Both the position numbers and the translations under genes were made by a program. 64,000 nt of DNA from Nocardia iowensis (lineage in GTDB: Bacteria > Actinomycetota > Actinomycetes > Mycobacteriales > Mycobacteriaceae): contig NZ_CP078145.1 in NCBI RefSeq assembly GCF_019222765.1, positions 1,984,001 to 2,048,000 of the forward strand. The letters are read 5' to 3'. The notes beneath the pieces are model-generated. The model had not been told where the DNA came from, made no database searches, and saw only the letters and a list, made by a program, of their open reading frames with translations. The stretch's first letter is position 1, and every line of letters begins with the position of its first letter. Shown here piece by piece: positions 1-8,605 of this stretch.

Positions 1-999
1 GCCGCCGGGATGCAGCTGGCGCTGTCGCCGCCGTTCGTGCTGCTGATCGTGCTGCTCGGTGGCACGGCCCGGATAACCAGCGGTGGGATGGCCGCTGCCG
101 ATCTGCTGCCGTTCCTGCTGCTCGGGCTGGGGCTGACCGCTCCGGTCGCGGCGCTCGGCCATGGTTTCGACGACATGCAGGCCGCAGGCCGCGCGGTCGG
201 CAGGATCCGGGACGTGCTCAACGTCGAGCCGCTGCCCGAACCCGCTCACCCTGTCCCGCCGCGAGGACATCGGGTGGAGTTGCGCGATGTCCGGTTCGGT
301 TACGACGCCGACCGCGAGGTGTTGCGCGGGATCGATCTGGTGCTGGAGCCGGGCACGGTCACCGCGCTCGTCGGACCGTCCGGTAGCGGCAAATCCACAC
401 TCGTCCAGCTCCTTCCGCGGTTCTTCGACCCGACGCACGGCACGATCACCCTGGGCGGTGTCGACCTGCGCGAGATCGGCAGTCGGCAGCTCTACCAACT
501 GGTTTCCTTCGTCTTCCAGGATGTTCGCCTGCTGCGCGCGTCGGTGGCCGACAACATCGCGCTGGCGGTCCCGCGTGCCGACCGCGAGCAGCTGGTCCGC
601 GCCGCCACGCTGGCGGGCATTCACCACCGGATTCTGGAGCTGCCGCACGGCTACGACACGGTGCTCGGCGAGGAGGCCGGACTGTCGGGCGGTGAGGCAC
701 AGCGCCTTGCCCTCGCCCGCGCGCTCTTGGCCGACACCCCCGTTTTGGTGCTGGACGAAGCGACCGCGTTCGCGGATCCGCAGACCGAACAGGCGGTGCG
801 GCATGCCATGGCGAGCCTGCGGGGCGATCGGACGATCCTCGTCATCGCCCACCGGCTGGAGACCATCGCCGATGCCGACACCGTCGTCATGGTGGACGAC
901 GGGGTGATCACGGAGCGCGGCGCACCCGCGCAGTTGCTGGCCGGCCAGGGCAAGTTCGCCGCGTTCTGGCGGTCCCATCGAGGAGACGAGTTGTCATGA
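1..999 (+). CDS. ABC half-transporter (TM + ATPase), 5' end outside window
   Basis: The reading frame is open from base 1, so the gene starts upstream and most of its membrane domain is missing. The visible part holds the last membrane helices (about residues 1-60) and a complete nucleotide-binding domain. That domain has Walker A GPSGSGKST, the signature LSGGEAQR, Walker B LVLDE and an ATAFADP D-loop, with the switch His in IAHRLE. The layout matches exporter-fold half-transporters such as YbtP/IrtA, which pair with a second half-transporter, often for siderophores or peptides. The next gene overlaps it by 4 bases (ATGA) and encodes such a partner, so the two should form a heterodimer. The substrate cannot be told from this window. 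Confidence 0.9.
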   Translation, partial: AAGMQLALSPPFVLLIVLLGGTARITSGGMAAADLLPFLLLGLGLTAPVAALGHGFDDMQAAGRAVGRIRDVLNVEPLPEPAHPVPPRGHRVELRDVRFGYDADREVLRGIDLVLEPGTVTALVGPSGSGKSTLVQLLPRFFDPTHGTITLGGVDLREIGSRQLYQLVSFVFQDVRLLRASVADNIALAVPRADREQLVRAATLAGIHHRILELPHGYDTVLGEEAGLSGGEAQRLALARALLADTPVLVLDEATAFADPQTEQAVRHAMASLRGDRTILVIAHRLETIADADTVVMVDDGVITERGAPAQLLAGQGKFAAFWRSHRGDELS

Positions 1000-2723
1000 T
1001 CCGAATGCTGTTGCGCGTGCTGGGCAATCAGTACGCCGGACCGGTGCGGCGCACTGTGGCCCTGATGACCACCACCGCGGTCCTGGAGGGCCTGTCCTAC
1101 GCACTGCTGGTCCCGGTGCTCCGGGAACTGTTCGGCAGCAATCCCGCAGCCGCCTGGCCGTGGCTGATCGCGTTCGCCGCCGCGGTCGCGGTCTACGCGG
1201 TCCTGCGCTATCTCAGCGACCTGGCCGGTTTCCGCGCCGGAACCACGCTGCTGCGCGGCACCTATCACCGGCTCGGCGACCACCTGGCCCGGCTGCCCAT
1301 CGGCTGGTACGGCCCCGACCGCGTCGGCGAAGTGTCGGTGCTCGCCAGCCGGGGCGTGCTGGAAGCGATGAGCGTGATCGCGCACCTGCTCGCACCGTTC
1401 GTCGCCGCCTCGGTGACTCCGCTGACGATTGTTGTTGTGCTGCTGGCGTTCAACTGGCAGCTGGGGCTGGCCGCACTGGTCGCCGTCCCGCTGGTGGCGG
1501 CGGTCCAAGTCTGGACGGGACGTGCGATGGCCACCGCCGACGCCGAACGCCACGAACGCGACCAAGATGCGGCCGGCCGGGTCATCGAATACCTGCAAGC
1601 CCAGCCGGTGCTACGGGCCGGGGGCCGCACCGTCGAACGTTTCGATCTGCTCGACGACTCGCTACGTGGAATCCAGCGTGCCTCCCGGCGATCGGCGCTG
1701 TCGGCTCTGCCCGGCATCGTCGGCCTGACGCTCACCGTGCAGGCGATGTTCACCGTGCTGCTGGCCATGGGCGCCTATCTCGCGCTGGGCAGGAGCATCG
1801 GCGCGGCCGAGGTCCTGGCGATCCTGGTGCTGGCGGCCCGCTGCGCCGAACCCCTGCTGTCGCTGGCCGACATCGGCGGCCAACTCCGCAGCGCGCGAGC
1901 CCAATTGACCCGACTGGACGCGCTGCTGCGCACCGAGCCGCTGCCCGAGCCCGCCGACCCCATCCAGCCGCACCACCACGACCTGGAGTTCGATGCCGTC
2001 ACCTTCCGGCACGGCAACCGCACCGTGATCGACGGTCTGACGCTGACCGTGCCGCAAGGCCAGCGGGTGGCGATCGTCGGACCCTCCGGCGCGGGCAAGA
2101 GCACCCTGCTCCAACTACTCGCGCGCTTCCACGAGGTGAGCAAGGGCGCGGTCCGGGTGGGCGGCGTCGACGTCCGCGACATCGATACCAGCACCCTGAT
2201 GGCGCAGATCGCCATCGTCTTCCAGAATGTCTACCTCTTCGACGGCACGATCGAGGACAACATCCGGCTCGGCCGCCCCGAAGCCACCGACGCCGAAGTC
2301 CGCGCCGCCGCGACAGCGGCACGCCTGGACGAGGTGATCGAACGACTCCCCGGCGGCTGGACCGCCGACGTCGGCGAAGGCGGCGCACTGCTGTCGGGCG
2401 GTGAACGCCAACGCGTTTCCATCGCCCGCGCCCTGCTGAAGAACGCTCCCATCGTCCTGCTCGACGAGGTCACCTCCGCCCTGGACCCGATCAACGAAGC
2501 CGCCGTCCACCAGGGCATCGAACGCTTGATGGCAGGCCGCACCGTGGTGCTGGTGGCCCACCGCATGCACACCGTCCGAACCGCCGACCGCGTCGTGTTC
2601 CTCGACAACGGCCGAATCGTGGAGGACGGCACGCACCACGACCTGCTCGATCGAGGCGGCCGCTACGCCGACTTCTGGAACATCTCCACCGCCGTCAGCA
2701 GTGGACACACAGATCGAACCTGA
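996..2723 (+). CDS. ABC half-transporter, partner of the upstream gene
   Basis: This 575-residue protein has an N-terminal six-helix membrane domain (about residues 1-300) followed by an ATPase domain. The ATPase has Walker A GPSGAGKST, signature LSGGERQR, Walker B IVLLDE and the H-loop VAHRMHT. The start ATG overlaps the stop of the preceding gene (ATGA), with a GAGGAGACGAG ribosome site just before it, so the two are translationally coupled. Both ATP sites look intact. By family (YbtQ/IrtB-like heterodimeric exporters or siderophore importers) it acts in the cytoplasmic membrane. No cargo-biosynthesis gene is visible downstream, so any link to a siderophore or peptide cluster lies to the left of the window. 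Confidence 0.92.
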   Translation: MIRMLLRVLGNQYAGPVRRTVALMTTTAVLEGLSYALLVPVLRELFGSNPAAAWPWLIAFAAAVAVYAVLRYLSDLAGFRAGTTLLRGTYHRLGDHLARLPIGWYGPDRVGEVSVLASRGVLEAMSVIAHLLAPFVAASVTPLTIVVVLLAFNWQLGLAALVAVPLVAAVQVWTGRAMATADAERHERDQDAAGRVIEYLQAQPVLRAGGRTVERFDLLDDSLRGIQRASRRSALSALPGIVGLTLTVQAMFTVLLAMGAYLALGRSIGAAEVLAILVLAARCAEPLLSLADIGGQLRSARAQLTRLDALLRTEPLPEPADPIQPHHHDLEFDAVTFRHGNRTVIDGLTLTVPQGQRVAIVGPSGAGKSTLLQLLARFHEVSKGAVRVGGVDVRDIDTSTLMAQIAIVFQNVYLFDGTIEDNIRLGRPEATDAEVRAAATAARLDEVIERLPGGWTADVGEGGALLSGGERQRVSIARALLKNAPIVLLDEVTSALDPINEAAVHQGIERLMAGRTVVLVAHRMHTVRTADRVVFLDNGRIVEDGTHHDLLDRGGRYADFWNISTAVSSGHTDRT

Positions 2724-2848
2724 CGGGCCTGGTCTCCGGCGGCGGCCATGCTCGACTCCAGGACACCGCGCGCCGGGGCCGCAGGATCGTCGACGATGCT
2801 GTGGCACGGCTACATTCGGCAGAACCGTAGGTAGGCGGAGGTCATCGG

Positions 2849-3316
2849 ATGAGTTTGAGGTTGGCGGCGTATGCGGTATGCATCCAGGACGGTCAGGTCC
2901 TGCTCGCCCGTCACGTTCCGCAGAGCGGCGAAACCAACTGGACTCTTCCAGGTGGCAAGGTCGAGCACGCGGAGGATCCGTTCGACACGGTGACGCGGGA
3001 ACTCGCCGAGGAAACCGGCTACCACGGGATCGTCGAACGCCTGCTCGGCGTGGACTCGAGAGTGATCCCCGCCGCTGCCGCGCGCGCCGGAGCCGAACAC
3101 CAGAACGTCGGCATTTTCTACCAGGTCCGGGTCACCGGCGGCCGACTCCGGCCTGAGCCGAACGGTGCGACCGCCGCGCCGACCTGGACTCCGATCCCCG
3201 ACGTCGACCGCCTACGCCGGTCGTCGCTGGTGGATATCGGCCTCGCCCTGGCGCGGAGCATTCCGGCAACCGGCCACGTCGCTCCCGTTCCGGTCGGCGG
3301 CCTGATCCAGCACTGA
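2849..3316 (+). CDS. NUDIX hydrolase
   Basis: This is a 155-residue single-domain protein. The NUDIX box is intact: a GGKVEHAE start, seven spacer residues, then RELAEETGY, fitting GX5EX7REUXEEXGU. The family hydrolyses nucleoside diphosphates linked to another group; the substrate here is unknown. The start is chosen because GGCGGAGG lies 7-14 bases upstream. It stands alone, 125 bases after the ABC operon on the same strand, and is followed by a short hairpin. Confidence 0.85.
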   Translation: MSLRLAAYAVCIQDGQVLLARHVPQSGETNWTLPGGKVEHAEDPFDTVTRELAEETGYHGIVERLLGVDSRVIPAAAARAGAEHQNVGIFYQVRVTGGRLRPEPNGATAAPTWTPIPDVDRLRRSSLVDIGLALARSIPATGHVAPVPVGGLIQH

Positions 3317-3331
3317 GGTGCGAGGGCCACA

Positions 3332-3350
3332 CAGACACGCTGAGTGTCTG
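3332..3350 (+). terminator. Short hairpin after the NUDIX gene
   Basis: CAGACAC and GTGTCTG form a perfect 7-bp stem around a 5-base loop, 15 bases after the NUDIX stop codon. No T-run follows, so termination is only plausible. Confidence 0.35.
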
Positions 3351-3464
3351 CGGGTCGCGGAGGTGGAAGTTGCTTGCGCCCTGCGGGATACGCGCGTACA
3401 CGGGGGCACCGACCGGATGCTCGGTGCTCTCGAATACGGCGTCTGCCTCAGTCCCGACCGGGAC

Positions 3465-4571
3465 TCACGCGGGCTTGGCGGGTTGGGCGGTGGCGGGGGC
3501 GGAGTTCAAGCAGAAGTGGGCGAGCATGGCCAGGGTGATGTGGCGGTACCAGCTCGGCCATTGGCGTACCTCGTAGGCGTCCAGGCCTACGGATTCGCAG
3601 GCGGCGGCGAGGGTGCGGGCCGCGGAGCCGCCGTTGAGGGCTACGGCCACCAAGGTTTCCAGATCGGTGTGTTCCGGGCCGAAGCATCGGTAGGTGCGGA
3701 GCTTGTCGGATCGGCGGGGGAGCACCCGTTCGACCAGTAGCCAGCGGCGCATGGGCCGGACCTCGGAATCCGGTATTCGGATACGCAGCCACTGGCTGTG
3801 TACGGCACCCTTTTCCACCCACTGGGTCCACGACGGCCGGGTCAGCAAATCCATACTGACACCCGCCATTCGGAGCTGCTGGAGGCAATTGGGCTGTTGC
3901 AGGACATACGGTATCTCGTCGTGTTCCAGACTTGTGGCGAGCTGTTTTCCGTCGAGCGGTTCGGTGCAGACGAACCAGTCGTCACAATACCAGCGAATCT
4001 GCTTGATGCGCCGCATCATCGCCATGATGGATTCTTCTTTGCTCCGATATCTGACGGTGTGCGGAATCTTTGTTCGGCAACATTTCAGCTTGTCTTTCAG
4101 CCAGAATTCCGGCAAATACAATTCGCGGTCGGCGATCAGGTCTGCACCGTTTCCGGTTTGCACCACGAAGAGTCCGGTTTGGCAGTTTTCCAGACGCCCG
4201 GTTCTCCTCGAATACTGCGGCCCGACACCGACCGAGCTGGCGCCCTTCTTGATGAAGTTGTACTCCGCGGCACCGAAGACCCGGACATTACCGGCGGACC
4301 CCCCGAGCAAGTGGGCTTGTAATGCGTCACGCACGGCATCCGCGTCCCATGCCGCGGAACTCAGCATTCGCTGCAGCCCGTCCGCCCGCTTCTCGCCGAG
4401 TGAGTTGGCTATCCCATTGGCGGTTTTCCGCACCTCGGGATCGGCCAGCGCGCGAACATACTGTAATGCGCGATTTCGTGGCTCCGGGCGGGTGAAGTGC
4501 GAGGCGGTTATATCGGCCACTTTATGAAAGTTAAGTTCAAAGGTATCCAAACGGTGATCATCTGCCCCCAT
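3465..4571 (-). CDS. Degenerate IS701-type transposase-like protein, probably catalytically dead
   Basis: The 368-residue protein follows the IS701-family DDE transposase layout. Familiar blocks are IKKGASSVGVGPQYS, GRLENCQTGLF, ADRELYLPEFW and, near the end, VGLDAYEVRQW followed by SWYRHITLAMLAH. The first catalytic Asp block (VDETGFLKKG in the family) reads GAAEYNFIKKG, so Asp is replaced by Ala. The block normally holding the catalytic Glu (about 10 residues before VGLD) reads SAARTLAAACES, with no Glu in place. The middle Asp (CDDW) remains. Yet the frame is open over the full length, which argues for retention as a DNA-binding or other protein rather than recent decay. The DNA is visibly AT-richer than its neighbours. 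No terminal repeats were found around it; a CCGAAA/TTTCGG dyad lies upstream at 4698-4726. Confidence 0.75.
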   Translation of the reverse strand: MGADDHRLDTFELNFHKVADITASHFTRPEPRNRALQYVRALADPEVRKTANGIANSLGEKRADGLQRMLSSAAWDADAVRDALQAHLLGGSAGNVRVFGAAEYNFIKKGASSVGVGPQYSRRTGRLENCQTGLFVVQTGNGADLIADRELYLPEFWLKDKLKCCRTKIPHTVRYRSKEESIMAMMRRIKQIRWYCDDWFVCTEPLDGKQLATSLEHDEIPYVLQQPNCLQQLRMAGVSMDLLTRPSWTQWVEKGAVHSQWLRIRIPDSEVRPMRRWLLVERVLPRRSDKLRTYRCFGPEHTDLETLVAVALNGGSAARTLAAACESVGLDAYEVRQWPSWYRHITLAMLAHFCLNSAPATAQPAKPA

Positions 4572-4813
4572 GTTTCTACCTTACGGACGGTCGGGTCGTG
4601 GCGGCCCGGAAAAGTGCGGTAGTCGAGGTGAACTCTGGGGTCTTCCGACAGGTTGGCAGTCGGTCGCGACGGCTTGACAGGACAACTTTTTCAATTCCCG
4701 AAACGATCTTCGAAATGATCTTTCGGCATCGCGTACCGCGACGTTTGCGCCCGGCCTGCCTGCGGCCGAGGTGGCGCAACGGCCGCCTTTCCGCGGGTAC
4801 CGGGGAAACAAGG

Positions 4814-6862
4814 TCAGGCTTTCGCGGGCGTGGTTTCGGGCACCTCGTCGGCCGACCCGGCGGTGGGGGCGGGCAGGCGAGAGGGCCACCATGTCCAATC
4901 GCCTGCCAACAGCGTCAGTGCGGGCACCAGCACGGTGCGTACCAGCAACGTGTCGAGCAGGACGCCGAAGGCGACGGCGAAACCGACCTGCACCAATCCG
5001 ACCAGCGGGGTCGTCGTCAGCACGGCGAACGTCGCCGCCAAAGCCACACCGGCGGAGGTGATCACGCCACCGGTCACGGCGAGACTGCGCAGCACGCCTG
5101 GCCTTGTCCCGAATCGTCGGGCTTCCTCCCTGGCCCTGGTCATCAGGAAGATGTTGTAGTCGACCCCGAGTGCGACCAGGAACAGGAATGTCATGAGGAG
5201 GAACGCGGGCTCTAGTCCGCGGAATCCGAAGAGGTGCTCGAATATCCAGACGCTGGCCCCGATGGCCGAACCGAACGAGGCAACTACCGTGAGCACCAAC
5301 GCGATCGGTGCGAGGATCGACCGCAGCAACAACCCCAGAATCAGCGTGACCACCGCGAGCACCAGCGGAATCACCACTCGTTCGTCGCGACGCGATGCCG
5401 CCTCGGAGTCCAGTGTCGCCGCGCTCGGCCCGCCGACGACCGCGCCCTCGGCGACGGTGGGCAGGCTGGCCCGTAGGCGCTGAATCGTCGCTCGCTCACC
5501 GGCCGAACCCGGTGGATCGGCTGGGACAGCGATGATTTCACTGAACTCCGCGCCGGATCGGCCCGGCGCGACCATGGCGACACCGCGGTCTGACCGCACC
5601 GCGGCGAGCACCCGATCCCGCGTCTCGCTGGGCGTCGCAATCGTCATCGGCACCCCGGCATGTTGTGGAAAGTGCTGTGCGACAAGAGATTGCGCGGTCA
5701 CCGACTCGGGTGTGTCGACGAATCGATCGGCCGGGTCGAGTGCATCGGTCCGGCCGAGCAAGCCCGCGGCGAGCGCACCGAGCACAACGAGCGCACCGAC
5801 GGTCGCCGCGACGCGATGGCGCGCGACCAGATCGCCGACCCGATGCCAGATGGTCGAGCCGGTCACCCGCTCGGTCCCCGCCCGCGGTATCCACGGCCAG
5901 AACACCCTGCGCCCCAACAGGATCAGAAGCGCGGGGAAGAACGTGAGCATCGCGGCCAGCGTGCAGGTGATGCCCGCGGCGGCCACCGGCCCCATGGCCG
6001 CCATATTGTTCATATCCGCGGCGAGCAGGCACAGCAGGGCGAACACCACGGTGGCCGCCGATGCCGCGATGGCCGGGGCCGCCCGGCGCAACGCCGTCAT
6101 CATCGCGGCGGCAACGTCGGTTTCGCGGTGCAGCTCTTCCCGATAGCGCGCGACGAGCAACAGTGCGTAATCGGTGCCGACACCGAACACCAGCACCAGC
6201 AGGATGGACGCGTTCTGGTCGTTCACGGTGATATCGAAGATCTTCACCAGCGCGTACACCACGCCGAGCGATACGGCGTACGAGGCACCGACGGCCAGCA
6301 GCGGGACCAGCCAGAGCACCGGACTGCGGTAGGTGAGCAGCAGGATCACCATCACCACCAGCGTGGTCGCGACGAGCAGCTGAACGTCCACGCCCGCAAA
6401 GGCATTCCGGAAATCGGCGCTCAACGCCCCGGGTCCGGTCACCTGAACGCTCGCGCCGTCCGGTCGGTCGGCGAGCTGCGCGCGCAGGTCGGCGATGTAG
6501 TCCGCCGGATTGCCCCGGTCCGCAGGCACCGACAGCGTGTATTGCAGTGCGGCGCCGTCGTCCGAGGCGAGGATCGGCATGGCCGGTCCGTACTTCTCGA
6601 CGAGGGTCGCACGCTGTCGTTCGGCGACCGCGCGGTCCTCCGGCGTGAGACCACCCTGGCGGACGTACACCACCAGGAAGACGTTCTCGGTGCCGCCCGG
6701 CAGTTGTTCCTCGATGTTCTTGACCGCCGTCGATTGTGCTGTCTCCGGCAGGAAGTCGATCTCCCGATTCGACTTCACATCGTTCAACCCGATGACCCAC
6801 GGCGCGGCGAGGACCACCAGGACCAGCCACGCCCCGATTACCAGCAGTGCTCGAATCCGCAT
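4814..6862 (-). CDS. MMPL/RND-family membrane transporter
   Basis: About 682 residues with the MMPL plan: one N-terminal helix (MRIRALLVIGAWLVLV), a large extracytoplasmic loop, a helix bundle, then the same pattern again. The first bundle carries the GVGTDYALLLVARYREE motif and the second the matching GVDYNIFLMTRAREE motif; their Asp-Tyr pairs are the expected proton-relay residues. The family exports lipids, drugs or pigments using the proton gradient. I chose ATG 6862 over an upstream ATG at 6946 because GCAGGAGC precedes it and the membrane helix begins there. It is divergent from the SDR gene, with a TetR-type palindrome at 7032-7047 between them, so it is probably controlled by the TetR gene at 8606. 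Confidence 0.88.
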   Translation of the reverse strand: MRIRALLVIGAWLVLVVLAAPWVIGLNDVKSNREIDFLPETAQSTAVKNIEEQLPGGTENVFLVVYVRQGGLTPEDRAVAERQRATLVEKYGPAMPILASDDGAALQYTLSVPADRGNPADYIADLRAQLADRPDGASVQVTGPGALSADFRNAFAGVDVQLLVATTLVVMVILLLTYRSPVLWLVPLLAVGASYAVSLGVVYALVKIFDITVNDQNASILLVLVFGVGTDYALLLVARYREELHRETDVAAAMMTALRRAAPAIAASAATVVFALLCLLAADMNNMAAMGPVAAAGITCTLAAMLTFFPALLILLGRRVFWPWIPRAGTERVTGSTIWHRVGDLVARHRVAATVGALVVLGALAAGLLGRTDALDPADRFVDTPESVTAQSLVAQHFPQHAGVPMTIATPSETRDRVLAAVRSDRGVAMVAPGRSGAEFSEIIAVPADPPGSAGERATIQRLRASLPTVAEGAVVGGPSAATLDSEAASRRDERVVIPLVLAVVTLILGLLLRSILAPIALVLTVVASFGSAIGASVWIFEHLFGFRGLEPAFLLMTFLFLVALGVDYNIFLMTRAREEARRFGTRPGVLRSLAVTGGVITSAGVALAATFAVLTTTPLVGLVQVGFAVAFGVLLDTLLVRTVLVPALTLLAGDWTWWPSRLPAPTAGSADEVPETTPAKA

Positions 6863-7031
6863 CGGCGTGCTCCTGCCCGAATCGTTTCCCCAGTGACATC
6901 GCGACACCGCTGTCGCGCGCCGGTGACCGGGGTGCAGCCGCGGCACCTCCTCGCGGGACGTGCCGGTGCGAGTCTCATCACGGGTGGTGGAACTGCGCGC
7001 CGAGCCGGACCCCGGACAGGCTCAAGTATAC

Positions 7032-7047
7032 GACCTAACGGTAGGTC
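7032..7047. promoter_or_regulatory. Palindromic operator, copy 1 (MMPL/SDR promoter)
   Basis: GACCTAACGGTAGGTC is a near-perfect 16-bp palindrome with two mismatched positions. It lies between the divergent MMPL (start 6862) and SDR (start 7131) genes. A second copy of the same motif is at 8576-8591, directly before the TetR gene. The shared core is ACCKAACGKTAGGT. Binding by that TetR protein is an inference. Confidence 0.7.
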
Positions 7048-7130
7048 GGGTGGTCGAGTTGTGCGGAAGTTGTACCGGAAATTCGCGGCACATCTTGGAT
7101 CGCACCCGGCACCGGGGCACAGTCGGCAGG

Positions 7131-8030
7131 GTGAGAGCAGAACAACATGGCGCCGTGGTCGTGACCGGTGGTACCAGTGGCATCGGCCGCGCCTGCGCGA
7201 GCAAGCTGACCGAGGCCTTTCCGGGCAAGGTCATCATCACCGGGACCGACGAGCGCCGGACCGCGGCCGCCGCGCGGGGCATCAGTGCCGAACCCGCCGT
7301 GCTGGATCTGCGTTCGTTCGAGTCCATCCGGCAGTTCACCCAGCAGCTGCGATCGCAGCCGCCGATCCGGGCACTGGTCTGCAATGCGGGCGTGCAGCTC
7401 AATCACCGCAGATATACGGCGGACGGCATCGAGGAATCCTTCGCGGTCAACTATCTCGGCCATTTCGCGCTCATCCAGTTGCTGCTCGATCAGCTGGCCC
7501 GGCCGTCCCGGATCGTCCTGGTGACCTCGGGGGCGCACGACCCGAAGGTGTGGAGCGGAATGGCGCCGCCGCGCCTGTGCTCGGTGGCCGACCTGGCCTT
7601 TCCGATCGATGGCAACGAACCCGAGCACCGGTCCGCGCAGCGCAGCTACACCACCGCCAAGCTGTGTTCCGTCATGGCCGCCTATGCGCTGTCGCGCAGG
7701 TACGCCGAGGAGGGAATATCGATCAACGCGTTCGACCCAGGGCTGGTCCCGGCGACGAATGCGGCCCGCGACGCCACGGCTACCGTGCGGCTGCTGTGGA
7801 ATACCGTGTACCGCTTGGCCATTCCGCTGCCCGGGGTATCGACGGTGGCCGCCGCGGGCGGCAATCTCGCGCGCCTGATCACCGACCCCGAGCTCGCCGG
7901 TGTCAGCGGATGCTACTTCTCCGGGCGTCATCAGCGCGCTTCCTCGCTCGACAGCTACAACACCACGTATCAGCGCGACGTCTGGGAACAGAGTCTCGAA
8001 CTGTTGCGCAAGTACGGGATCGGTGTGTGA
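7131..8030 (+). CDS. Short-chain dehydrogenase, protochlorophyllide-reductase-like subgroup
   Basis: About 299 residues of classical SDR fold: cofactor motif TGGTSGIG near the N-terminus, LVCNAG at the end of beta-4, NYLGHFALIQLLL, and the catalytic SYTTAK (Tyr and Lys present). The long C-terminal region (GCYFSGRHQRASSLDSYN, then DVWEQSLELL) resembles that of light-dependent protochlorophyllide reductases and retinol-dehydrogenase-like SDRs. This is a subgroup resemblance and does not show pigment chemistry. The start is GTG 7131, placed by the beginning of the Rossmann fold; the ribosome site is poor, so it could start elsewhere. Convergent with the Ddn-family gene, 3 bases apart. Copy 1 of the TetR-type operator lies in its promoter. 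Confidence 0.82.
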   Translation: MRAEQHGAVVVTGGTSGIGRACASKLTEAFPGKVIITGTDERRTAAAARGISAEPAVLDLRSFESIRQFTQQLRSQPPIRALVCNAGVQLNHRRYTADGIEESFAVNYLGHFALIQLLLDQLARPSRIVLVTSGAHDPKVWSGMAPPRLCSVADLAFPIDGNEPEHRSAQRSYTTAKLCSVMAAYALSRRYAEEGISINAFDPGLVPATNAARDATATVRLLWNTVYRLAIPLPGVSTVAAAGGNLARLITDPELAGVSGCYFSGRHQRASSLDSYNTTYQRDVWEQSLELLRKYGIGV

Positions 8031-8033
8031 CGA

Positions 8034-8492
8034 TCAGTCGACCGGCTGGACGCGAAATACCGGCGTCCGACCGGCGAGTGCCTCGAATTCCGCAGGGGTT
8101 CCTTCGCGAACCACGCCCGCCTTGATCATTATTCGCACCCCGGCCGGCACCAATTGTGGGAATGCCCGCAGGATCGGCTTGCTGTCCTCGGCAGGAAGTT
8201 CGATGAGCCGGACGGTCCGCTTGCGTCGTCCGTTGGCGAGCACGGCGGTATCCGCCGCGCGAACATTGCGCACCCATGCCGCACCGGGGAAACCGCCGAG
8301 TATGTATTGATTGCCCTGGTACGTGAATTGAGTGACCGGCGTGGTCCGCGGCTGCCCCGACTTTCGTCCTACAACGGTCAGTACGGTGAATGTGTTGCCC
8401 ATGCGCAGGCCCAGTTTCTGTAGCCCGATGACGATCCGGTTCATCGGCCGGAAGCCACGCGGAATGTGCAGGCCATTGTTCTTCGACATCAT
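8034..8492 (-). CDS. Deazaflavin (F420)-dependent nitroreductase (Ddn) family protein
   Basis: A 152-residue protein with the Ddn-family core: FTVLTVVGRKSGQPRTTPV followed by YILGGFPGAAWVRNVRAA and the C-terminal AGVREG-like stretch before the last strand. The family is a split beta-barrel that uses reduced F420 to reduce quinones or nitroaromatics, usually at the membrane. The start is either of two adjacent ATG codons (8492 or 8489) behind GAGAGGGG. It is divergent from the TetR gene, and copy 2 of the palindromic operator lies between them, so the same regulator probably controls it. Confidence 0.83.
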   Translation of the reverse strand: MMSKNNGLHIPRGFRPMNRIVIGLQKLGLRMGNTFTVLTVVGRKSGQPRTTPVTQFTYQGNQYILGGFPGAAWVRNVRAADTAVLANGRRKRTVRLIELPAEDSKPILRAFPQLVPAGVRIMIKAGVVREGTPAEFEALAGRTPVFRVQPVD

Positions 8493-8575
8493 GCTCCGAT
8501 TCCCCTCTCGCGCTGGGTGATCGAGATCTGCCCGGCACCGGTTGCGGTGCCGCGATGACTAGAGTCTACTTGCCC

Positions 8576-8591
8576 GACCGAACGTTAGGTA
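8576..8591. promoter_or_regulatory. Palindromic operator, copy 2 (Ddn/TetR promoter)
   Basis: GACCGAACGTTAGGTA contains the palindrome ACCKAACGTTMGGT around a perfect AACGTT centre. It matches the site at 7032-7047 and lies 15 bases before the TetR start at 8606. Its position supports that start over an upstream in-frame ATG at 8555, which would place the site inside the coding region. Autoregulation is inferred. Confidence 0.7.
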
Positions 8592-8605
8592 GTACCATAA
8601 TTTCC

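Noticed and set aside
2701..3156. Plus-strand frame overlapping the NUDIX gene
   Set aside because: It is an Arg-rich frame shadowing a gene with an intact NUDIX box.
4698..4726. CCGAAA/TTTCGG dyad as terminal repeat of the transposase-like gene
   Set aside because: No matching repeat was found on the other side of the gene, so it is more likely an ordinary promoter feature.
6863..6946. N-terminal extension of the MMPL protein
   Set aside because: The extension is not membrane-like and the ATG at 6862 has a better ribosome site.
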